Source of the DNA: Gammaproteobacteria bacterium
GTDB taxonomy: Bacteria; Pseudomonadota; Gammaproteobacteria; Steroidobacterales; Steroidobacteraceae
Direction: 5' to 3'
NCBI GenBank assembly: GCA_003162555.1
Contig: PMNQ01000087.1
Coordinates: 13,722 to 24,672, forward strand
Length of the DNA stretch: 10,951 nucleotides
The position numbers and the translations under genes are program-made. The notes under the pieces were generated by a model. That model saw nothing but the letters and a program-made list of their open reading frames with translations. It made no database searches and was not told the origin of the DNA. Positions 5,983-10,951 of the stretch are shown here, one piece after another. The first letter of the stretch is position 1, and the number at the start of each line of letters is the position of its first letter.

Positions 5983-6497
5983 CACCCTGGGTCTCTTGAA
6001 TCCGGTGTGTTGCCGATGGCGTCCAAGTGCTCTTTGAGCTTGATGCGATCAAGAGATGCGATGGGGAGGCTCGCAAAGTTCTTGATGCGATTTTCAAGTC
6101 GGTTAAACGTCTCACGGAAGGCCGCCCACTTCTCCATGTCTGTTCCTTCCACGGCAGCGGGATCAGGAACACCCCAATGCGCCGTCATCGGTTGCCCCGG
6201 CCAGTAAGGGCAGACTTCGCCCGCGGCGTTGTCACAAACGGTGAACACGAAGTCGAGCGGGGTCGCGCCCGGAGCGGCGAACTCATCCCAGCTCTTGCTT
6301 CGCAAGCCGGTTGTTGGAAAGTTCATGCGTTCGAGCAGCTGGAGCGCGATGGGATGTACCTGGCCCTTCGGATGGCTGCCCGCACTGAAGCCTTTGAATT
6401 TGCCGTGGCCCCACTGGTTGATCAGAGCCTCGGCGAGGATGCTACGCGCGGAATTGCCGGTGCACAGAAAGAGCACGTTGTACGGTCGATCGGCCAT
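5982..6497 (-). CDS. arsC: Arsenate reductase, low-molecular-weight phosphatase fold
   Basis: The product is 171 residues. It reduces arsenate to arsenite in the cytoplasm. The P-loop CTGNSARS is at 12-19 (nucleophile Cys12, Arg18). Cys88 and Cys96 (VCDNAAGEVCP) are candidates for the redox relay. The general-acid loop is VPDPA with Asp112. Length and motifs fit the thioredoxin- or glutaredoxin-linked ArsC class related to protein tyrosine phosphatases, not the E. coli plasmid R773 type. The start is the ATG at 6497, preceded by TAGGAG, which is also the arsN2 stop codon. The next gene starts inside its own stop codon. A longer reading from 6557 would overlap arsN2 and is not preferred. Confidence 0.93.
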   Translation of the reverse strand: MADRPYNVLFLCTGNSARSILAEALINQWGHGKFKGFSAGSHPKGQVHPIALQLLERMNFPTTGLRSKSWDEFAAPGATPLDFVFTVCDNAAGEVCPYWPGQPMTAHWGVPDPAAVEGTDMEKWAAFRETFNRLENRIKNFASLPIASLDRIKLKEHLDAIGNTPDSRDPG

Positions 6498-6505
6498 GGC
6501 GACTC

Positions 6506-6949
6506 CTAAGCGGACTCCGTCAGCACTTTCATCATGCAGGTTGCCGAATCCGGGCACAGCGCCCGAAATTCCTCACTGCCCTGGACTTCTTGAGGCGCGT
6601 CGCCTCGCTCAATGACCTGAAACCCCCGATGCGCGAAGAAATCGCGCGCTCTCTCGGTAAGCAAAATCAATCGATCAATCCGTGCTGCACACGCAGCTTT
6701 TTCCAGCTCATCGACGATGACGCGGCCCAGCCCTGCCCCGCGCCGATTTGCAGCGACTACGACGGAGCGGACCAAGGCCGCCGAACCGAAGGGTTGCAAT
6801 CCACCCACCGCTACGATGTTTCCGTCTTCGCGGAGCACGATGAACCGCGGATTTGAGGCGGGAATATCGCTCGTCGGGAGCCCGGCTTGCTCAAGCAGTG
6901 CATAAATGGCGGCCAGATCCGCGTTGGCGGCTTCCCGTATCTCAACCAC
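6506..6949 (-). CDS. arsN2: GNAT acetyltransferase of the ArsN2 type
   Basis: About 147 residues from the GTG at 6949, which lies 14 bp after the arsI stop. An ATG at 7003 would overlap arsI by 40 bp and add a tail without family resemblance. The N-terminal pattern IREAANADLAAIYALLEQAG and the acetyl-CoA motif RRGAGLG (69-75) show the GNAT fold. LCPDSATCM (131-139, Cys132 and Cys138) near the C-terminus is a hallmark of the arsenic-operon group named ArsN2. ArsN1 acetylates arsinothricin; the substrate of ArsN2 is less certain, so I do not assign one. It lies in the middle of the operon, between the C-As lyase and arsC. Start confidence is moderate because the ribosome binding site is weak. 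Confidence 0.85.
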   Translation of the reverse strand: MVEIREAANADLAAIYALLEQAGLPTSDIPASNPRFIVLREDGNIVAVGGLQPFGSAALVRSVVVAANRRGAGLGRVIVDELEKAACAARIDRLILLTERARDFFAHRGFQVIERGDAPQEVQGSEEFRALCPDSATCMMKVLTESA

Positions 6950-6963
6950 GCCAGTCTCGCGGC

Positions 6964-7422
6964 TCAGGCAGCGCCTGGCGCACAACAGGTCGGTGCGCAA
7001 CAAGGCGCATCGAATTGGCGCTTTTCCTGTACGGATCGTATCTCATCGGAACCGTATTCCGTGCTTTCGCCCGTGGTCAGAAAAGTCTCCCACTGGACGC
7101 CCTGCGGGTCATCGATCCAGCTCTTCTCGCTGTGCGCATAGCAACAGGTGGTCTCGCCCTCCTCGATCACCGGGCCTTCGGATCGCTGCAATCGCTCGTA
7201 TACTTCGGCGAGTTCACCACGATCCTCAACCTGGATACCGAGGTGCTGCACTCCAGGCTTTCCATCGCGCTGGCTGATCGCGAAGTTCACGCGCGGATCG
7301 TCAAGCATCCACTTGGCGTAGTCGTCCTTGCGCACCGAGGGGACAGACGCAAAGAGATGTGAGTAGAAACGGATCGACGCATCGAGATCTTTGACGGAAA
7401 CGTGGACATGTAAGCGCTTCAT
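6964..7422 (-). CDS. arsI: ArsI-type C-As lyase (VOC/glyoxalase-fold dioxygenase)
   Basis: The product is 152 residues, from the ATG at 7422 after AGAGGAAAAGAGC. The start overlaps the arsR stop by 4 bp (ATGA). ArsI is an Fe(II) dioxygenase that breaks the carbon-arsenic bond of trivalent organoarsenicals such as methylarsenite. The expected metal ligands are present: His5 (RLHVHV), His60 (VQHLGIQV) and Glu112 (WETF). So is the arsenic-binding vicinal pair Cys93-Cys94 (ETTCCYA). The spacing is close to that described for the Thermomonospora curvata enzyme. Homologues are often annotated as cadmium-induced protein CadI; the CC pair and the operon favour ArsI. The C-terminus ends in a second cysteine cluster (CCAPTCCAP), possibly for arsenite binding. 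Confidence 0.9.
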   Translation of the reverse strand: MKRLHVHVSVKDLDASIRFYSHLFASVPSVRKDDYAKWMLDDPRVNFAISQRDGKPGVQHLGIQVEDRGELAEVYERLQRSEGPVIEEGETTCCYAHSEKSWIDDPQGVQWETFLTTGESTEYGSDEIRSVQEKRQFDAPCCAPTCCAPGAA

Positions 7423-7769
7423 GCTCTTTTCCTCTTTTGAACGGGCGCAGCCATCGGTTGGCAGTCCGTATCGCACGACGCTTCGGCGAGGCTGCAACAG
7501 TTTTCGGTCAGAAAGCCGACCAGATCGCTCATGCGCCCAAAGTTCGGGCTATAGAAGAGGTTGCGACTCTCGCGGCGGCTGACCACCAGCCCTGCCTGGG
7601 TCAGACCTCGCAGATGAAAGGACAGCGTCGGGGCCGGAAGGTCCAGTCGCTTGGCCAGTTCCGACGGGGTGTATCCGTCCGGGCCCCGTTTGACAAGCAT
7701 GCGATAGACCGCAAGGCGGGCTTCGGATGCGAGTGCGCTCAGGGTTGCGATGGCGTCTAATGATTTCAT
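7419..7769 (-). CDS. arsR: ArsR-family arsenic-responsive repressor
   Basis: The product is 116 residues from the ATG at 7769. The winged helix spans about 5-80, with the recognition region LPAPTLSFHLRGLTQAGLV, as in the ArsR/SmtB family. Cys91-Cys92 (TENCC), followed by Cys99 and Cys103, place the arsenite site after the helix-turn-helix. This resembles the C-terminal Cys type known from Acidithiobacillus ferrooxidans ArsR, not the ELCVCDL site in the DNA-binding helix of R773 ArsR. It is the first gene of the operon and should repress its own promoter until arsenite binds. A longer reading to 7931 runs through the promoter and is not credible. No ribosome binding site precedes the ATG. Confidence 0.93.
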   Translation of the reverse strand: MKSLDAIATLSALASEARLAVYRMLVKRGPDGYTPSELAKRLDLPAPTLSFHLRGLTQAGLVVSRRESRNLFYSPNFGRMSDLVGFLTENCCSLAEASCDTDCQPMAAPVQKRKRA

Positions 7770-7804
7770 AATTGCAATTATATGGAATAGACTGGAAAGT
7801 GCAA
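7768..7804 (-). promoter_or_regulatory. ars promoter with overlapping ArsR operator
   Basis: On the minus strand, TTGCAC (7799-7804) and TATAAT (7777-7782) are separated by 16 bases, a near-consensus sigma-70 promoter. The perfect 14-bp palindrome ATAATTGCAATTAT (7768-7781) overlaps both the -10 box and the arsR start codon and is the natural ArsR operator. Seven bases separate the -10 box from the A of the ATG, so transcription should start at or within a base of the start codon. Confidence 0.75.
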
Positions 7805-8012
7805 TAGCCAAGAATAAGCGACAGGTTTGGCATCCGATTTCGCGAGGAGATCTGTCTCTTGCCAACGATCGAGTGGATTGGTGCTTGCACTTACCAGCTT
7901 CATCGCCCAAGTGACGGTTTGCACTGTGCACCGTGGACCGCTGATTGCGCTTACGGTGCGCTTACCGTGGAACGGCGCTTTGGGCGTCGCACCTGCAAGT
8001 CATTGAAGAGAT
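7805..8012. other. Gene-free tRNA-proximal end of the arsenic module, with short direct repeats
   Basis: No gene is visible. TGCACTTACC (7886-7895), TGCGCTTACG (7946-7955) and TGCGCTTACC (7957-7966) are three same-orientation copies of one decamer; the last two start 11 bases apart. Their position next to the presumed integration point makes them candidates for protein-binding sites at this end of the module, but that is a guess. TGCAAGT at 7994-8000 belongs to the flank shared with 1857-1863. Confidence 0.45.
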
Positions 8013-8089
8013 TGGTGGCTAGGGTGGGACTCGAACCCACGACCTCGGCATTATGAGTGCCACGCTCTAACCAGCTGAGCTACCTAGCC
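8013..8089 (-). tRNA. tRNA-Met (CAU), elongator, CCA encoded
   Basis: The gene is 77 bases with a full cloverleaf. The acceptor stem is GGCTAGG/CCTAGCC, the D-arm region GCTCAGCTGGTTAGAGC, the anticodon loop CTCATAA with CAT, and the T arm GTGGG-TTCGAGT-CCCAC. The discriminator A is followed by the encoded CCA (8013-8015). A paired first position (G1-C72) argues against initiator tRNA, and the overall sequence follows E. coli elongator tRNA-Met. A CAU tRNA-Ile that needs lysidine is the less likely alternative. Its 3' end is the sequence copied in R1, R2 and R3, so it is the likely integration target. Confidence 0.95.
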
Positions 8090-8118
8090 TTAAGTGTATG
8101 CCCCTGAAAGGGTGGCGG

Positions 8119-8147
8119 ATTCTCCCGGCCCGCCCCTCGCCCGTCAA
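8119..8147 (-). promoter_or_regulatory. Probable tRNA-Met promoter
   Basis: On the minus strand, TTGACG (8142-8147) and GAGAAT (8119-8124) are 17 bases apart, about 30 bases upstream of the mature tRNA 5' end. The -35 box is near consensus and the -10 box matches at four of six positions. A GC-rich stretch after the -10 box is common for stable RNA genes. Confidence 0.5.
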
Positions 8148-8163
8148 GGCAGGCGCGCCGAGG

Positions 8164-8226
8164 CCGGATTCGGATCCTGTAGGCGAAATCCTACTGGAAT
8201 TTTACAGTAAACGGGGCCGAATCCGG
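8164..8226. other. Nested inverted repeats between tRNA-Met and the hypothetical gene
   Basis: CCGGATTCGG (8164-8173) and CCGAATCCGG (8217-8226) form a perfect 10-bp stem enclosing 43 bases. Inside, GTAGG/CCTAC (8179-8183 with 8190-8194) and TACTG/CAGTA (8192-8196 with 8205-8209) overlap and exclude each other. CTGTA (8177-8181) could also pair with TACAG (8203-8207). No T run follows on either side. It could be a leader structure of the gene at 8369, a protein-binding site or a diverged intergenic repeat; I cannot choose. Confidence 0.45.
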
Positions 8227-8368
8227 TCGGATGGGCCACAGCGGCCAGGTGAGAAAAAATAACTTGGATCGGAGCGTAAAAAGCGCGCAACATCGCCAGC
8301 ATATAAGAAGACCACCGCAGCCTGGCGCAGCACGCCGGCGGGTGTTTTGCCTGAGGGATTTACGACCG

Positions 8369-9082
8369 ATGTCCGAACCCAAGATACGGCCCAGTATTGC
8401 CGATACCTTTTCGAAACTGTTGCGCCTGAACCTGGCCAACGGTCCGCCGCTGGTCACGCGCAACCAGTTGATGGAAGAGTCTGAAGCGCGCATCGAGTTT
8501 GCTGCGCACAGGGGCACGCCTTTTGAGCAGCAAATCGCAGCGAAATTGCTGGCCAGTCCTGCTGCCTACCGCAACTGGGAAGCAGTGCATGCGTTGCTCA
8601 TGGCCACCGTTGCGCGGCCGCACCGCAGCAACGTGCAGGCGACCACGCTGCTGACGACGGCCTTCACGCTGGTGCATCGCAAGGCGTTTTTCGAATATCT
8701 GCGCGGACAGTCAATACGCGGCCGGCGGCGGCGCGATCTGGTGCAGCATTTTCATTCAAGCAAGAGCTACACCCAGGCCGTCGTGGCCGAGCACTACACC
8801 TACCTGCACAGTTCGGCGAGCATGATGTGCGTCGAGCGCTTTGGCGAGACGATCCTGGCGCATCAGGCCTTTGGGGATCCATTCCGCCGCTACGAGCAGG
8901 CGTACGCGGCCTATTTCCGCAGCTATTGCCACAATTATCTCGCGCCGACGGCAGTGGATAACGATATCAGCGCCAGCGTTCGGCCGCTGGTGCCGCAGCT
9001 CAAGCGCGACGTGAGCGCCCTGCGTGCGAAACTGCTGGCGATGCCGGTAGCAGCGCTTCCCGGAGCATCCAGCCGCCGCTGA
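8369..9082 (+). CDS. Conserved-looking hypothetical protein
   Basis: The product is 237 residues from the ATG at 8369, with GAGGG (8353-8357) as a somewhat distant ribosome binding site. An ATG at 8231 in the same frame would add 46 basic residues that overlap the structured upstream region, so I prefer the shorter form. I do not recognise the family. The protein is mainly helical in appearance, with no signal peptide or membrane segment. It has a strongly basic patch (RGQSIRGRRRRDL, about 110-122) followed by a His/Tyr-rich stretch (QHFHSSKSYTQAVVAEHYTY). Tyr and Phe are frequent in the second half. It is convergent with ychF: its TGA and the ychF stop abut with no base between them. Codon use and GC content resemble those of the core genes to its right. 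Confidence 0.75.
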   Translation: MSEPKIRPSIADTFSKLLRLNLANGPPLVTRNQLMEESEARIEFAAHRGTPFEQQIAAKLLASPAAYRNWEAVHALLMATVARPHRSNVQATTLLTTAFTLVHRKAFFEYLRGQSIRGRRRRDLVQHFHSSKSYTQAVVAEHYTYLHSSASMMCVERFGETILAHQAFGDPFRRYEQAYAAYFRSYCHNYLAPTAVDNDISASVRPLVPQLKRDVSALRAKLLAMPVAALPGASSRR

Positions 9083-10177
9083 TCAGACGTTGAAGCGGAA
9101 GTGCATGACGTCGCCCTCGCGGACGACGTATTCCTTGCCCTCCAACCGCATCTTGCCGGCCTCTTTTGCGCCAGCCTCGCCACGGCAGCGGACATACTCT
9201 GCGTAGGAAATGACCTCCGCACGGATGAATCCATGCTCGAAGTCCGTGTGGATGACACCGGCTGCCTGCGGCGCAGTGCTGCCGCCACGCACTGTCCAGG
9301 CGCGTACTTCCTTCGGGCCCGCAGTGAAATACGTGAGCAGTCCAAGCAGTTCGTAACCGGCGCGTATCACGCGGTTCAGACCGGGCTCAGCGAGCCCCAG
9401 ATCCTTGAGGAAATCGGCGCGCTCGGCCTCTTCGAGTTGCGCGATCTCGGCCTCGATCGCGGCGCACACCGGCACCACGGTGGCGCCTTCGGAACGAGCG
9501 CGCTCGCGTAGCGCCGTCAGATAAGCGTTGTCGTGAGTGAGCGCGGCCTCGTCAACGTTGGCCACGTACATGATGGGTTTTGCGGTCAACAGCTGCAGCT
9601 CGCGCATGTCGCGGCGTTCCTCTTCGGCAACCGGCACCACACGCGCCGGCTTGCCCGCGTCGAGCTCCACACGCACGCGCTCGTACAATGCATGGCGCCG
9701 AGCGCCCTCCTTGTCGCCGCTCTTCATCGCCTTGGCGGCGCGGTCGACGGCTTTTTCCACCACTGCCAGGTCGGCGAGCGCCAGTTCGGTGTTGATGACA
9801 TCCACGTCCGAGATCGGGTTGATCCGCCCGGCCACGTGCACGATGTCGTCGTGATCGAAGCAGCGGACCACGTGCGCGATCGCGTCGGTCTCGCGAATGT
9901 GCGCCAGGAACTTGTTGCCCAGCCCCTCGCCCTGCGAGGCGCCGGCCACGAGCCCTGCAATATCGACGAACTCAACCGCCGTAGGGACGATCTTTTCCGG
10001 ATGCACGATACCGGCGAGCTCGGCGAGCCTCGGGTCCGGCACCGGCACGATACCGATGTTCGGATCAATCGTGCAGAAGGGATAGTTCTCCGCCGCGATC
10101 TGAGCACGCGTCAGTGCATTGAAGAGAGTCGACTTGCCCACATTGGGCAGGCCGACGATGCCGCACTTGATGCTCAT
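9083..10177 (-). CDS. ychF: Ribosome-binding ATPase YchF (Obg-family OLA1)
   Basis: The product is 364 residues, the usual length. The N-terminal G domain has the P-loop GLPNVGKS (9-16). The nucleotide-specificity motif has the YchF form NVDE instead of NKxD, which explains the ATP preference of this subfamily. The C-terminal TGS domain includes the typical stretch [17 protein letters not shown] and ends [14 protein letters not shown]. YchF binds ribosomes and is linked to translation and oxidative-stress control. The start has AGGAG five bases upstream, inside the end of pth, and the two genes overlap by 4 bp (ATGA). Pairing of pth and ychF is common in gammaproteobacteria. Confidence 0.97.
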   Translation of the reverse strand: MSIKCGIVGLPNVGKSTLFNALTRAQIAAENYPFCTIDPNIGIVPVPDPRLAELAGIVHPEKIVPTAVEFVDIAGLVAGASQGEGLGNKFLAHIRETDAIAHVVRCFDHDDIVHVAGRINPISDVDVINTELALADLAVVEKAVDRAAKAMKSGDKEGARRHALYERVRVELDAGKPARVVPVAEEERRDMRELQLLTAKPIMYVANVDEAALTHDNAYLTALRERARSEGATVVPVCAAIEAEIAQLEEAERADFLKDLGLAEPGLNRVIRAGYELLGLLTYFTAGPKEVRAWTVRGGSTAPQAAGVIHTDFEHGFIRAEVISYAEYVRCRGEAGAKEAGKMRLEGKEYVVREGDVMHFRFNV

Positions 10178-10791
10178 TTCTCTCCTGGCGCCCCGCCCGC
10201 AGGGGCAGGCTCGTCGCGTGTATGCAGCCGGTGCATGGCCTTTTGCGCGCCGTCACGCAGCAGGTCGGGAAGCGCCGCGTGCGCGCGTTCCAGCGCGGCG
10301 TCGATGAGCTTCTGCTCTTCGCCCGTCGCGCGATCCAGCACCGCGTCGATCACCTGGTCCTTGGAACCCGGATGGCCGACGCCAATGCGCAACCGCCAGA
10401 AATCCGCGCCGAGTTGCGCGATCACGTCGCGCACACCGTTGTGCCCGCCATGGCCGCCGCCTTCCTTGAGCCGCACCACGCCGGGCGGCAGGTCGATCTC
10501 ATCGTGCGCCACCAGCATCTCGCCCGGTGCGATGCGGTAGAAAGCCGCCACCGCCTGCACGGCCGCACCGCTCTTGTTCATGAACGTCTGCGGCTTCATC
10601 AGCCACAATTCCTGCTCGGCCACCTTGATGCGCGCGAGCTCGCACTGGTAGCGCGACTCCCGCCGCCAGCTTCCGCCTGCGCTGCGCACCAGCTCGTCGA
10701 CATACCAGAACCCCGCGTTGTGCCGCGTGCGCGCGTACTCCGCCCCGGGATTTCCCAGCCCCACTACCAGCTTCAGTGGAAGTCCCGTCAC
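10174..10791 (-). CDS. pth: Peptidyl-tRNA hydrolase
   Basis: The product is 205 residues from the GTG at 10791, chosen because the family starts a few residues before the VVGLGNPG strand; a reading from 10881 adds 30 residues without resemblance. Pth frees tRNA from prematurely released peptidyl-tRNA. The catalytic set is visible: Asn14 (GLGNPG), His24 (RTRHNAG), Asn72 (FMNKSG), Asp97 ([11 protein letters not shown]) and Asn118 (GGHNGVRD), equivalent to E. coli N10, H20, N68, D93 and N114. The tail after about 180 is poorly conserved and Ala/Pro/Gly-rich. The ribosome binding site before the GTG is weak, so the exact start is moderate. In many gammaproteobacteria rplY precedes pth; it is not within the 160 bp visible upstream. 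Confidence 0.96.
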   Translation of the reverse strand: MTGLPLKLVVGLGNPGAEYARTRHNAGFWYVDELVRSAGGSWRRESRYQCELARIKVAEQELWLMKPQTFMNKSGAAVQAVAAFYRIAPGEMLVAHDEIDLPPGVVRLKEGGGHGGHNGVRDVIAQLGADFWRLRIGVGHPGSKDQVIDAVLDRATGEEQKLIDAALERAHAALPDLLRDGAQKAMHRLHTRDEPAPAGGAPGEK

Positions 10792-10907
10792 AGGAGTGCC
10801 CCACCACGTGTAGCGCCGGCAACAAAAACCCACGTGACCGCCAGATCGCTGCGCCAATAAGGCGAGCCATCGCGTCGGCACGTAGCACCATTCGCTGTCG
10901 GGACCGT

Positions 10908-10946
10908 CCGCGACATGGATGTCGCGGCCGGAGCCCCCATGGATGG
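10908..10946. repeat. REP-like palindromic intergenic element
   Basis: CCGCGACATGGATGTCGCGG (10908-10927) is a 9-bp inverted repeat around GG. Shortly after it comes CCCATGGATGGG (10936-10947), a second inverted repeat with the same CATGGATG centre. Paired ATGGAT-centred palindromes like these recall short dispersed intergenic repeats in some gammaproteobacteria. It lies upstream of pth and the window ends just beyond it. Confidence 0.5.
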
Positions 10947-10951
10947 GTTCA

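Noticed and set aside
5422..6207. Plus-strand open frame of 261 codons
   Set aside because: It is antisense to the aquaporin and arsC genes; its composition is Arg/His-rich shadow sequence without family resemblance.
9533..10540. Long plus-strand open frame of 335 codons
   Set aside because: It is the antisense shadow of ychF and pth, which have complete motifs on the minus strand.

Overview
The window looks like gammaproteobacterial chromosome (moderate to high GC, possibly the Xanthomonadales/Nevskiales neighbourhood; this placement is inference). Its right part is core chromosome: elongator tRNA-Met with encoded CCA, a hypothetical gene, and the pth-ychF pair coupled by a 4-bp overlap. 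The part left of the tRNA looks accessory.

Layout, left to right: (1) 1-248, minus, 5' part of a secreted alpha/beta-hydrolase gene cut by the window edge. (2) Repeat R1 (341-472). (3) 712-1674, plus, an exported protein made of three four-cysteine repeats, family not recognised. (4) Repeat R2 (1876-2006). (5) 2184-3341, plus, a class II Fic AMP-transferase-type protein behind a promoter packed with GAGGTGA/TCACCTC half-sites, then 3563-4708, plus, a membrane-anchored zinc-ribbon/trypsin-like protease. (6) Repeat R3 (4792-4946). (7) 5033-7769, minus, an arsenic operon in the order arsR-arsI-arsN2-arsC-aquaporin-small membrane protein, with no ArsB or Acr3 efflux pump in view. (8) 8013-8089, minus, tRNA-Met. 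(9) 8369-9082, plus, hypothetical protein. (10) 9083-10791, minus, ychF and pth. (11) A short palindromic intergenic repeat at the right edge.

The main structural observation is that R1, R2 and R3 are three same-orientation copies of one element of roughly 130-155 bp. Each begins with a core that copies the 3' end of the tRNA-Met gene, and each carries a variable number (1, 2, 4) of a 12-bp ATGCCCCATGGC-type unit. For R2 the similarity to the tRNA locus continues into the tRNA's downstream flank (30 of 34 positions). The simplest reading is serial, same-site integration at the tRNA-Met 3' end. That would leave stacked gene modules (about 1.5, 2.9 and 3.2 kb), each closed by an attachment-like site with arm-like direct repeats. 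No integrase lies in the window, so the recombinase would have to act in trans or lie further left. The arsenic operon exactly fills the tRNA-proximal module.

Within the arsenic module, ArsR is expected to repress a near-consensus promoter whose -10 box overlaps a 14-bp palindrome; the predicted transcript would be leaderless. ArsC reduces arsenate, ArsI cleaves C-As bonds, ArsN2 is a predicted arsenic-linked acetyltransferase, and the aquaporin could let arsenite leave by diffusion.
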